A stretch of 64,000 bases of DNA. Origin: Symsagittifera roscoffensis (lineage: Eukaryota; Xenacoelomorpha; Acoela; Convolutidae). The translations under genes and the position numbers were made by a program. Of the stretch, positions 37,701 through 52,700 are shown in pieces. The stretch covers positions 54,880,338 to 54,944,337 of the forward strand of contig NC_087064.1 of NCBI RefSeq assembly GCF_963678635.1, given 5' to 3'. Under the pieces are notes generated by a model. It saw only the letters and a list, made by a program, of their open reading frames with translations. It was not told the origin of the DNA and made no database searches. Position 1 is the stretch's first letter, and each line of letters starts with the position of its first letter.

Positions 37701-40700
37701 TCGACTTTTTAACAAGCCATTTTTGACGGAATTTTTTTATATCATTCAAAAAGAATTGTTGTCCTGAGCCTAAATTTGAAAAGATATTTCACCTGTGATT
37801 ATTTTTTGTGAAGCTATGGGTGTTTAAAGATTGCCATTTTGGCCAATTTGGGACAATTAACGTGCGATATATTTCGCGCTATTAACGCGTAAGCGGAGAG
37901 TTAATCCGTCTTATAATCGTTCCAAATTGGTTAAGAGAAGCTTTTTTACCATAATTGATTTGTTACAAGGAACGAAATCTCTCTTTTTGTACTCTATATG
38001 GCGTGTGGGGGGATGGTTTTCACAAAAAATTTTATGGTTTTCATTTTATTTTATTTAATTTAATTTTTTTATGCTTTTACTGCTGCTCCATAAACCTTAA
38101 AAGGCAGTCGGAACATTCAGGGCTTCGCCCTGATACGAGCAGTCTTGTTTCTTTTGTGTTCGATTTTAATAGTCACTTTCATTTTATCCTCCTTTGAGCG
38201 AATTTAAGACATCTACATTATTAAGCGACATCAAAAGTTCACCTTGCATTTAAAAGGCTCAAGTTTAATCATGGTGAGTTCCTTGTCTCTCAATTCCGCA
38301 TAGAAAATTTTGCGCAAGTTTTTTTTTTAGTTCATTACTGTGTTCAGCAAATCCACTGACTAAGTGTGAAATTTAAACTTAAAAATTCGTGATGTGGACA
38401 TGTAATCTATAGCTCCCAGTGTGTTTCAGAAGAGGGAAACGAGCCAATGTCTCTCTGTTTCTGTGATGACGTCACTGTCCTCATATCAGCCGGAAGAGAC
38501 ACCCATGTCAGAATGTATGACCCAGTCACCAATCAGGTAAAAAGGGGAACCCTTCATAGCTCATTGACCGCACAAGTGAAAATCAGTCTGATTTGGAAAT
38601 TTAAAAGCTAGCGTCGATTTAGGAAGAGTCTTTGATAAAGCTTTGCCCGCTGAATCTTACATTGATTTGAAGACAGTTGATTGTTTTTTTTTGTCTTCTG
38701 TAGCGATAACAAGGATAGCCGGTTGCTGTACAATTAGCACAGAATGTTCGAACAGTATTGATCGTCGACCAAATTGAGAAAAACGAGTTCAAAATTATCT
38801 TTTTAGTTCATTTTATCCGTTTTTTTTTTAAATTCAGCGTTATAAAAGCTTGTTCAGCACACAATTCTGTAAAAACTCGATAAAGCGCAAAAAAAAACGT
38901 GTGAACAAGTTGTCGATTTAAATCTTTGACTCATTGGCTCAAAAAAGCTACATCTTGGGCAGTGGAACCTGATCTAAACTACATTTTATGATTGGATAAA
39001 TTAGATATTTTACCAATGTAAAGTATTTAATATTAACCAATCATGATCCATCTAACTAACAACCCACTTATTTGTAAGTGCTGAAGTTACTTGTAATTTC
39101 AGCACCAGAGAGATTTGAATTTAATTTAGAAATTAGTTGGACTCTCCCGAGCACTTCAGCAGCCGCAATAAACCAGTATACCCTAGATCTATTGAGCCTA
39201 GCAGAGACTAGTTAAACAACCTGAGACTAGATAGTATAAGAGTAAGATTAGGATCGGTATTAGACTAAGAAGTTGCACGAATCTATCCGGCCGAAAATAA
39301 GATAGCGTGACGAGCAGACGGTGTACCCTATCCGAAATTACTCTATGAGTTATACACTCCAGCCCTAACTCATCTGGTGCGACCATAAGTCTCGAACAAG
39401 ACCTTAATAGCTTAGAATTAACCAAAATAGATTAGAAATTAGACAAAAACATTTACAAAATGTTATACGACAATAATTTAATCGAAATGTCTCTACGACT
39501 CAATAGATCAGAGCCAATATTCCGAACCATAACAGAACTACCCGGAATTGGAAGAAGACCTCGAACCAGAGACGACATACGACAAAGTAGAAACTTGCCA
39601 TATAGCTATATGATAGTTAGGCAAAAACCAGAACAAACTTTTATATTTAGAATACTACTGGCAATGAATTTAGATTTTCATTTGCAAACATAAAACCTTG
39701 AAGTTAATCTTCAAAATCATTTCAGGCGCTAAACAAAATTATTAATATACAATAACGATTGATAAAAAGATCTAAGATCGTTTTCCTAAAACTCTGCAGT
39801 AATATACAAAACATGTTTGAAAAATAATTATTGAAAAATAAAAAATAAAAATTAGTAGCATGACAATAAATGGTTAGTAATCATAAATCATCCTGTTGTT
39901 CCAGCTCCATCACCTAAAACATAACAGCAATCACAAACCCACTAATATCATCAAAACACTAAATCTTTCCTTTACACACATTTAAAATTTTATTAAAACT
40001 TAAATTCACTTAATTTTAAAACCAGATCATCAAGGCTTATCCTTGGATCTTAAATCATTTTCTACTTAATTAAATTTCAAATTTGATCATCAAGGCTTAT
40101 CCTTGGATCAAACAGAACAACTTTGTTCTCCCCCACCTACTTAATTAGTGTCTAACGACCTCAAACGTCGATTCACTACCCAACCCTTTCTAAAGACCTA
40201 AGACTAATAGAAATTTTTAAACAAAACTAATCATTCAAATTAGGATAAACAGTGAAGAACTTCGGTTATTCATCCTTCACTTGACCCCCCCTCTTACCAG
40301 ACCCAGGATAAATCTTAGACTTAGTAAGTTTACAATAGTATCTAACGAACTACTCGCGTTCTAATTATACCTGAACCTTGTGGATCGATTTACGATTCTC
40401 CAACCCTTGAACACAATCACTACCCCTAAGTAAGATTAAGTAAGTTAACACCTTAACTTATACTAGCCACGAGAAAGTAAAGAATCATTCTTCGGAATCG
40501 ATATACTTTTCTCTCCAACCCTGAACAAATAGACCCAGGTTAAGCTAACCAAAAAATCGTAAGAACTAACAGTTTAGGAAAATAGAAATCATTTAACAAC
40601 CTTTTGCATCCGTCATCCTAAACCTTATGTCATTTAAAAACCTAGGAAATAAACAAACAATCGTTTTACACAATTGTGAAATAGATAACAAAAAATACGA

Positions 40701-43700
40701 CCTTGTAATCACACCTCATACACAAACAGTTGGATACATTCGAACAAAACGACAAACACTAAAAAGAAAAATAATAACGAAACAAAGACAAATAACACGA
40801 AAAAGATTTTCAAAAAATCGAAACGCATTTTCAGAATCAGAAACCAACAGTTTAGACGAACTTTACAAACTAAAAGAATCAATAGATAAAAATTGCCCAC
40901 TTCACGATCAATTATATTTTTCTGACTCAGAAACAACTTCAAATTCATCAAAAAGAGGAAAAAGAAGAATAAAAAAGCAGTATAAACACAAACCAGTACA
41001 TTTATACAATTGGAATCAACCAATTCGACACATTAATAATTACATATTAACAGTCATCGAACGAAAAAATGAGCTCAACGCACACCCCAGGTGACGAAAC
41101 CCCAGATGATGATGAAATCTTTCCTTTTATAATAGATGCAACCACTGATAGAGGACAGCATATATTTTGCAAAAATTTACTATTAAATTTATTTGAACCC
41201 GGAATCAGTCCCTGTAAAACAGAGTTCCCAGATGTAAAAATCAAAAGACAAATCATAGACCACTACTTAAAAGATATATGCAACATAACACAACAGTATG
41301 GAATCTACTCCATAGAATTCACCTCACCAAACCATAATAATAGAAAATATACAATTCAAACAGACGATCTTGATTTAGAATTTTCAAAAGTTTTTTCAGA
41401 ATATATAAAAAGCATCCAATATCATAACTCACAAAGAGCAAACTCCATATTCACCAATGAAGTTTTCGCAATAATATATAGTTATATTTCGATATTAGAA
41501 AACGAAATCCCAATAACAAATGTCTCACCGACAGAAACATCTAAACATTTAAGAGTACGACATGAAATCACACTACTCTCTAGTTATTTAAACATCATTA
41601 AAGAAAATTTCACGAAAGACGACGTTTCACAACATACAAAACACGATCTACAAAAAATTTTGGCATGGTTCATAATAGATTATTTCACACACAATATTGA
41701 TTTAATTGCACAAGCAAGAAAAAATTTTAGACCCCAAAACTCGAACGATGATACCGCTATCACAGAACAATCAGATTATGTTTGGGACCCCGAATGGTCT
41801 CATCCCGCATTTATAAGCTTCCCACAATCAATCTCAAGTCAAGCAATAAGTACGATATCTTACATAAGAGATTATGTAAAAATAATACCATTCACCATTG
41901 ATGCAACACCATTAAACTATCATACATTTTTGCCCGATACACAAAATAATAGTTTAAACTCTACAGTCATACACAATGAAAACCTCAATGGAACTAGGAA
42001 TCTTACTCAACAAGATATCCAGACACCATCACACTTCATAAATGAAGAAATTGTACACACAACAACTACACAACAAAGTATTTCACCAATACGCCCAAAT
42101 TTAACAACACCAAAAAATACAAATCCTTCACAAACACAGGTAACCTTACAATCAACCGTTAAACCTTCGGTTGCCCCTAAATATTCACATATGGATTACC
42201 AAACATACAGACCCATGACAATACCATCAAAAACACGCAAAACATTCACTAGAAACAACTTTACAGACCATAATTATAATTATACACATCCATCAAAAAC
42301 ATATAATCAACCACAAAGAAATTTTAACCAATATACAAGATCTCGAAATTGGGATAACCCAATGACCCAACCTAATTCAATAAATTTCCAAACAAATCCT
42401 CCACAGGATCACAGTGAAAATTACCCATTTTTTCAACAAAATAAAAATAAAAAACAGACATCTTATCAAATGGATTATTTATCCTCAGATGTTGATTTCT
42501 TACAACCAGATATATTTGCACCAAATACTCAAGAATATCGTAGACAAGGAATACAGAGAACACGTACAAATCATAGAAATTTTTCTCCACAATCAATAGA
42601 TGCACAACATCAACAACCAATTCAACAACAAAATCTAATTAATACACAATCTTTTCAACCAATTCAACAACAAAATCCAATGACTGCACACTCGTATCAA
42701 CCATCACAAATGCAAAATGAAATACCACTCCCATATTATCTCCAACAACATGAAATAACAAGAAACCAACTTTCAAATTTTTCTCAAATGCCAAATGCAG
42801 CAGAATCATTACAAATGACAATGAATCCATACCTTATGGGTGGATCATCAATAACATCAAACAAACCTTTAATGGTTTTCACAGGAACAGACCCTGAATA
42901 CTCTGTAGAAGATTATTTAAATGCAGTAACAGCAAACCTGATTTTAAATATTGGACCTGAACCAATTAATACGCCACTACATCAAAACTGGATACATCGA
43001 CGCACAGCGTTAATACAAACAACTTTAGATGGCGCAGCCCAAAAATGGTTTTCAGTACTACCTCTAGAAATAAAATCAAACTGGAAAAGGTTTACACAGG
43101 AATTTTCAAAAATGTTTGACTCCGAAAGAAACAAACAACAACAAAGAGTTTTATGTAATGAAATTCGCAGATTACCAAACGAAACCATCAAGCAATTAGC
43201 AGTACGAATCGAAACACTAGTTCGAAAAGCATATTCACTAAATACACACGACTATAAAAACACAAAGATGACAGAAATCTTAATGATGACCTTAACACCA
43301 CAATTAAGGAAAATAGCAATAAAAAAGAGAGCATCCCATCCTTCTTCAATTCGAGAACCCGATTTAGATTTTCGAAAACTAGTAGACAAATTAGAACAAG
43401 CAGAAATCACGATGAAACTAGAAGAAACGGAAAATCTGAAATTACAATACGTTAACAGAATTGAAACGACTCCCACTAATATTAATAATATACAGGAATC
43501 AGAGACAGACCTCGTTGAAAAAATCACTGAAATACTCAATATTTACGAAAAGAACCCAAACTTTAAAGGCAAACCATCTTTCAAAAAATGGTGTAATTAT
43601 TGCCGACGATACGGACATAGTATTTCCGAATGTAGACAAAAACAGCAAGACAATCAAAATAAACCTCAAAAATATAAAGAACCAAATAAATCATTCCATC

Positions 43701-46700
43701 AATACATGAAAAAAGATCAAAACCTACCGAACAAAACAGTCTACAGCAACAACAGTTCAGGAAAACCACTCCCGAACAATACAAATTATACAAGAAATCA
43801 ATCACCATATAACTCAAGTTATAGAGGAAGATCACCAGAACGAAGAAACACGCATAATTCATCACAAAATCACTACAATAGACCAAATAGTCGAAATAAC
43901 TACTCCAGATCACATTCAAATACACAACGATTTGTTTCTAGATCTAATTCCCAATCAAGAAATAACTACTATCCAAACAACCAATCACGAAATTCATCAT
44001 ACAATAGGAATAGAAACTACTCCTATAATCGAAATAGAAGTTATTCAAACAACCGAAACCAGAATTACCCGAACAATCAATCAAGGAATAACTCATATAA
44101 TAGATCGAACTTTAACAGACCAAACAATAATTCCCAAAACAGATCGCGAAATAATTCACAGAATCGACACTCAAGTTATAATAATCGTTATAGAAATTAT
44201 TCCCAATCACCACACCGGAATAATAATAACTATAATAATTCTAATAATCGCCACAGAAGTAGTACACCTAAACATCAAAGACATATTAATCAAGTACAAT
44301 CTAATCCAGAAACAACATCAGACCCTCCAGGTATTGATGACACAGTAACTGATACGTTACAACTCAATCAAATAAACTGTACATCATCAGATTCAGAAGG
44401 TGATACTGAAAACACTCTTTCTATCAATATGATAAAAGTCGAAAATGACTATGAATCTGTCATATATGAACAACCTTTTTCATCACACATATATGAAAAT
44501 CAATCAGAATTTCTTCAAAATTATTACACTACACCCATAAATTCCACACCAACGACGCAAGAAACAAATGAGATTAACACTACAAATCAAACCAATAAAA
44601 ATATCAAAACAAAATGCTTGAATACAAACCACATTTATCAAAATATACAAAAAGAACAACCCAAAGAAAAAATTTGGACAATACCATTTCTCTTAGAAAG
44701 CCCAAGAAATAAAGAATTTCAACCACCAGACCTTGAAATAGATTTTTTAATTGATTCAGGAGCAGAATCAAACATAATAAACATCCCCACATGGAATGAA
44801 ATAAAAACTTTACACCCAAAGCTAACACCCCTTGAAACCTCCAGTAAGTTAGCAACAGCACAAGGATCAACATTGATAAACTACGGAAAAATCCAATTAT
44901 TTCTCCTCCCCACCAGAACAATGGAGCAAAGCAAAATTTTAAATAAGCCATTTAAACAAATATTCCATATCACTGATATTAAATATAATATCATTGGAAT
45001 ACCATTTATTTCGAAGTATATACCAACAATTAACATCCTAAATAGTAAAATATTAATCAAAGATAAATATACAAAAACAAAAGAAACATCCTTAACATTT
45101 TTTCAAAGATTAAATAAACAACCACCATTCTTTTCAAAATTCTACCCGATATTTAACCAACAAAGAAAACACCTAAAACCACTATCAGGAAATATCTATA
45201 ATTTTTCAATCAAACAAGTTCACCAATATGATAAAGAACAAAACAAACAAAAATTTTATATGTCAGATTTTGAATTCAAACCTATTCACAAATTTTTCAA
45301 AATCACAATCTCATCCATAAAATATTTGAAAAATTCGAATTCAGATATCATTTCCTTACATGTCTATAACAACACACCTTACCAAGTAACATTACCTTTA
45401 GGACTTTTAGGATATTGTGAAACCAACGCTACAATATCACCAATACACGAAAAAGCCTATCGCGTAAATAATATACTCCAATTACTAGATATTTGCCAAT
45501 CTACAATTCTTAATGAAGAATTATCTATAAATAATATAATAAGTAACGAAAACAGAAATACGGATTATTTCACAAAAAACTCCATATTTCAAACCTACAT
45601 TCAACATAAGTAACTACACAGAGGACCAACAGAAATTTTTAACAATGTTTAATTTCCAACATTCACAAATAACACAAGACGAATTCGAAAAGTTAGCCAA
45701 ACAGCTAATTAAATATTCATCAGTCTATGCAACATCAAAATTCGATGTTGGAAAAATCAGTTCATCACTACATCTCCCGTTAAAACCAGACGCAGTTTTC
45801 AAAAAACAGAGAGCAAGTAAAGTACCAATTCACTTACATGATAAAGTGAACAGATTACTCGATATTTTAGAACAATACAACATTATATCACCAGTTAATA
45901 AAGAAGAACAACCAAAAGGGAACACATTTATCAACCCCGTTATCATTCTAGCTAAAGGAGAATCATTAAAAATCGTTCTCGATGCTAGATACCTCAATTC
46001 ACTTATAGATGAATCAAAATGTAATTGGCCCATTGAACCAATACAAGTTATTTTAACAAAAATAAACGGCAAATACTTTACAACCGCCGATATGAATAGT
46101 GCATACAATCAAATGCCACTAGATGAACAATCACGACGTTTAACACAATTTGTTATCGGAAACCAACAATATGAATTCAACCGTTTATTCTATGGAATAT
46201 CCATAGGACCAGCAGCATTTTCAGCTTTTATGAGCAAAATTTTTAGACCACTAATACTCAAGAAAAACGCAATCACCTATTTAGACGATGTTTTTATGCA
46301 ATCACAAACAAAAGACGAGATGTTCAATGTTTTAGAAAAATATCACCAAATACTTCAGAACGAAAATCTGAAGGCCGCCCCCGATAAATCACACTTCTTT
46401 TTGACAAGAGTTAAATTCTTAGGACATAATATAGAAAGAAAAACAATCACTCCATTGAAATCACGCATTGACGCTATTCAAAAACTTCAACCACCAACAA
46501 ATAAAAAGAAAATCCAAGAATTTCTTGGAATGTTAAACTTTTTAAGTAAATATGTTTATAAAATGCAATTATATCTACGACCATTTTATAACATCCTTAG
46601 ACAACAAAATAATTTTGAATGGAACACAGAACATCAAACACGATTTGAAGAAATAAAGAAACTTTTAACTGAACAAATTTCAAACACAATTCCAGATTCA

Positions 46701-49700
46701 AATCAACCATTTTATGCAATGTGCGATGCTTCGAACTTTGGCATCGGTGCAGCACTATTACAATCACATAATGGTACAAATAAAATGAACCTCATATCAG
46801 CAAATTCTCGATTATTCACTCAAGCAGAGCTACGACTCTCAACTCTAATGAGAGAATGTACAGCCATAATATATACACTGACAGAATATGAATTTCTGAT
46901 ACTTGGATCAAAACACCCCACAGTTTTATTCACAGACCATAAACCAATCATCTTTCTCTTTACACAAAAATCTAACCCAAACCACCGAGTTTACAGATTT
47001 CAACTAATTCTAATGAAATTTCCAAACTTACATATAGTTTGGACTGCAGGAAAAAATCTTGCATTACCAGACACTTTAAGTCGAAATACACCACCTGAAT
47101 TACTTACTCGAAAAACAACAGTTGAAATACCCAAAAACATAAAATTCTACCTTGCAGAAAACGAAACATCACCCCGATTGGAATGCAAATATGCAGTAAA
47201 AACTGATATTGAACAATCACAAATAAATAGTTTACAACATTTCCCACTTTATTTAGATTGTCAAAATAATCATTATGAAGTTGATCTACTTGGAACATCA
47301 ACTTTCAAACCAATCCCATATTCTCAATGGATGAAAAATAACAGCCAACAAAAACGAACAAAACAACACCCACCTAAGAAAGACCATTTTCCACTAATTG
47401 AAAAAGAAGATTTAACTGATAAAATAAATTTATCAGGACCACAAACAAATGATTCAAAATACACAATAAATCAAGTTTTTGACCTCCACGACCCACTTGA
47501 TACAATACCCTTATCTAAATTCGAAATTGAAAACATTTTTCTCCCTCCAACACAAACGATTACAATTTCAACACTGAAACAATATCAAAATCTTGACCCA
47601 ATAATTAGACAACTAAAATCATGGCACAAATATAAAACTAAACCTGTCAAGGCAGATTCAACCATTCTAGGAAACAAAACACTCCTCCGATACTTTCGCA
47701 AATTTAACAACACAACAATTAACGAAAATACAGACCTTTTAGAGTAAAACCTGAATGAATCTACAGTTCCCTGTCTCCCTTTAAGTATGATTCTTATAGC
47801 TTTTAATATTTCACATACACAAAATATTAAAGGACACTCTGGATCAGAAAAAACATATTCAAATTTTATACAAAATTTTTACTTCCCAAATGCACCAATT
47901 TGGATAAAAGTACTATGCAATGATTGTATAGTATGTCAACTAAATAAACCTTACCCAAATCAAAAACAAATAGCACAAAAACAAGATTTTAAAGGACAAA
48001 GTTTGTACTTTAATCATCGTATCTCATTTGATACCAAAGGACCAATTTCACCCTCATCCGAAGGAAACTCCTACATTATGGTAATTGTTGACGCATTTAC
48101 ACATTATGTAGCAATTAACCCAGTACCACATTGTAACGCTTATTACGCTTACACAACACTCTATGAACACTGGATAGCAAAATTCGGACTACCAGAAATT
48201 TTAGTTACAGACAATGGTACAGAATTCATAAATAATGAAATTATCACACTATGTCATTTATATAACATTAAACACAAACCACGTACATCTCATGCACCTT
48301 GGACAAACGGTTTAGTCGAAGGTATGAACCGTTCATTACAAGAATATCTTAGATGTATCATCAACGGAAATGATACAAAATATACCGAATGGTCAGCAGA
48401 TGTAAAACTATTTCCCTTAGCATATAATTCACAAATTACGACAACTTTAGGAATGTCACCATACGAAATGGTTTTTAACTAAAAGCCACGCAAACCAATA
48501 ATGTTTACAGCAAATTCTCATAAAAACGCACAAGGTTATTGTCAACCAAATAAAGACTCAATTTGTTATAACCTACCTTTACATACACACGATGAAGATC
48601 ATTTTCATCACCCACAAATTCTTAAACTAGCCTCCGGTACACACACCGAATGGATTCTAAATAGAGATAAAAAACACAATGAAATTTATCAAAAAATAAC
48701 AAAAAAGTTATTACAAAGACAAAACATTAATGAACAAATCAATTCACGTTTTACACCAGCCTCCGAATTAAAAATTGGAACATTTGTTTTAATACCTAAT
48801 TTTAATACTCAAAAGGGAATTTCTAAAAAATTACAACCCCTTCGAAAAGGACCATACCAAATAATTGCAAGACCCACTGAGGTCACATATAAAATTACCG
48901 ACTCAAACAAAAAAGAAATCGTTCAACATCGAAACAACCTATTACCTTATTACCCAAAAGAATACGCACTCCGCGAATTAACTCAATTATATTCTTTCAC
49001 AGGATTAAAAATCATTCAAAATGAACCACATCTGAAAAACACAGAACAAAATGATAACCCCACCGAAAATCAAAACACAAAACCAACCGCCACCAAAAAC
49101 AATACACAAAACCATAAAGAATCCCCAAAACAAAGAAAAAATAGAAAAATGACCGAACAAATAATACCCCAAGAACAGATCGACAAATCAGAAAATCGAA
49201 AAACAACAAGACTCCGAAATCAACCACGTAAAAACTATAAAATATTCATCCCCCAATCTAAAATTTTAAAGAAAGTGGAATTTCAAAAGTAATTTTAACA
49301 TTATACTTCACAACCTTGAAACCTCCGAAACATTTTTCATTTACATTTTTCAAAATAACATGCTGACAAGTACGCAATAATTCTAGTTCAAAATAGACCA
49401 ATAGGATTCATCCAATCCGTCACTTTCTCTAACTCAAACTAAGACCAATTAGACGAATCATATAGAACTCCAGGCACATCTATAACTATAACTTTACGAC
49501 CTCCAGGTCAAAAATAAGCAAACCACTCCAACTTGACAACTAAAATAAATATCACCATAATACCATACCCCTCCCTTATCTAATAACCCAAAGATCAACA
49601 ATATTTCCCCAACTCAGACCACGAATACCCCCAAAACAAATTTGTTAACTTAGCCTAAAGTAACAAAATGAACATTTTAATTAGCCTAAAGTATAAAAAT

Positions 49701-52700
49701 CTCACCATACCCCGGATCATTTGACAAACAAAAATAAAGAAAAAGACGACCTCCCGATCACCATGAAAATTGCCCCCAACAATTTTTTACAAAACTCAAC
49801 CCACTTGTCAAAAAACTAATAAATAATCCGACCACACTTGAAAATCGCCTCAAACAGCAAAAAATATTCGACCAAGAGATCATTTCTTAAATGCTCTTCT
49901 CTCAATCAGTTACTCAAATACTCATAAATCTTAAACATTTTTTTACAATACTTGAAACCTTTATAATATTTCTTTTTGATATACTTGAATCTTTTCTAAT
50001 AATCCTAATCATTTTTTGTAACATTTTTTTAATTTTCTACACTATACTCGAACTATTCCTCCAACTTTCCAAAACCCTTGATTATATCCACAGGTACGAT
50101 TTATACAACTTGTCTAAATGATACGAACAATTTTCAGTAGAACTGATATTTTTTTATTGTTTGTAATTTTCATAACATTTTTATCATCCCTCATTTTGAC
50201 AATATGCAAATGTATAAAGAAAGCAATCATCACATTTGCCCTAGCAACAATTTTTCTAATTATTTTTTTGGAAGAATATTATAATAAACATAAACCTTCC
50301 CACTAAAGTAACAATTCAAAAATCCATCAAAAATTGCTACCCAACAGTCACAGAATCAGTCTTCACCGACATCATCCCAAGATAACCCAACACCACCTTC
50401 AACTACTCAAAATCCTCAAACATCTACACGAATTTCTTTTCAAGACAATCCATACACTTTTGAAGAACGACATGCTCGTTTATCAGAACCACTAGAACCA
50501 GTTCAACGACAAGCACCTCTAAGCGAACCAACATATAACCTATACCCAACACTACCACAAGAACTAAGTAGAATAAGAAATCCTAGTCAAAACCAAAATA
50601 CAGTCGAAATAAATAGACAAATTATACATGCTCGACGAAACAGAAATTTTCAAACTCCCCGAGTTCATTTTGATATACCTCAATCCCCATCACAAAACAC
50701 TCCAGAAAACCCCATTGGTATATTACCAGAAACCCCTACGCTTCTTTCACAACGTAGCACCTCAAGCCTACCATCAGATTACTTAGGTTCAACACCAACA
50801 TCTGAACAAATACGTGAAAATCCCTTTAACCCCCCAAACCAGGCATCACGACTACCATATTGGACAACACATTCATTTACACAAGGTGAATTAAATTTAG
50901 TCAATAATCCAATAGATATTTCTACGGATACAACAACATCCTCATCACTACCAGAAACATTATCACTACCATCAACACCATCAATAAGCCAGATTTCACC
51001 ACCACCTTTTAACTTAAATTTTCCAAATAATCTCGACGCCAGATATCGAGAACAATCATCAATAAATATTCCTTTAAGACTAGATTGGAATACATTTATA
51101 GCACCTCCACCATTATTTGGACAACATCAAGAAAGTAACCGCCTTCATAACTGGGCACTTAATAGATTACAATATCGCCAAGATATTCACAACGATATCC
51201 GTGATCACAATATTCAAATACTCCAACAAAACAGTTTACAATTAAAGTTTGAAATCACAGTTAAGTTAAACAATATTACCCAACATCCCTACCCATTAAA
51301 CCCACCTAACATAACAGCTCAATCACTACCACCACCGTTTATAACTATTGAAGTAATATACAAATACGACAGATATACCAAAAACACAATTGGCTACATT
51401 ACATTTTATAATCCATACTCAGGATTATCATACACATGTATATTCTAAAATTATTAATTTTTCTCCAACTCCTTTTTCTAGTAATCTCAAATCAAAACAT
51501 AAACCCTTCCCCTCGTACAGGACCACAAGATTTATTAGTAACACATTACGATTGTGAAGAAAATGAACAAAAAACACTACATAAATATGCAATAAATCAA
51601 GTATCACAATGTGAAACAGAACCACAAGCTATAGAAACCACAAATGTAATAGCAACACTCTATTCAAAAGCCCGAGCAACAACAGTTACAGGTTATAAAT
51701 TCACAGCAACATTTTCCGAAAAGAAAGTACATTGTTCACAAGTCTCGAACGGAAACAAAAACCGACTTGACCATGAATCATTCTATCAGAGTAATATAGA
51801 ACGTCTTTTACATCTCAATCCCGACGATTGTAAAAATGAATTACTTAGACTAAACATCACACAAAATAAAAACTCCGAAAGAAAGTTAGTTAACTTTCAA
51901 GTTTTTTCAGACTCTGTACATCAATCACAACTTGAAAGACACCAAGGACATATAAAACTAGACGAAAAATACCCGTATAACGGCGCACACGGACGATTAA
52001 CCTATGACCTACACGATAAACATTGGATACCACACATTGGTATAAATAACCCATCAAACTGCAAAGCAGACACAAAAAATAAAGGATACCAAGAAATAAT
52101 GTTTTTCGATTGGAAAATACAACTCGAAAAAATACAACTAACACGAGATTTATCAGATAATACAATGATCTATCAAGGAATCCGATTACCTTGTAAAAAT
52201 GATCAAGGTTATTGCGACCCTACAACGAGAACACAAGCAACAATTGTTTGGTTCCCCGAAGATACATGTACAACATTTCAAGTAGCAAGAATACACGCTC
52301 GTATGATAAAATTTCACGAAAAATACTTTATACAATCAATTCCATATGAACAAGTACATCCATCACGAAAACAAAGTACTAATTTTAGAAAAATACACAA
52401 TATAGAAAATAAATTGACACGTTTTCAAATATATCAAGAAACAGAACTTGCATGTAAATACAGGAATCCACTTCACAGAACACAATACTCTGAAATATTA
52501 GTTGAATACGAAAAAGGATTCGACATGACCACTGGAAAAATAAAACTTGACCCATATGCCACAGGTCATCCTCCAAACGAAGGAACATCCTATATACCAG
52601 TTAATTTTGAAAAAAGCAACGGACAACCTGGTGGACATCTAAAACCCCATGACACCAGAAGCACACGCTTACAAGAATTATCACTAATGAATACTACATA

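Noticed and set aside
36660-38149. Firm assignment of family A to Helitrons
   Set aside because: The head-to-tail tandems and terminal hairpin are suggestive, but I see no TC/CTRR ends or A-T target evidence, so the class is left open.
42372-43925. Minus-strand ORFs under gag (82-114 codons)
   Set aside because: Antisense shadows of the A-rich gag coding strand.
45574-45580. Canonical -1 slippery heptamer A AAA AAC in the gag frame
   Set aside because: A -1 shift enters a frame with a stop at 45607 and does not reach pol, which needs +1.
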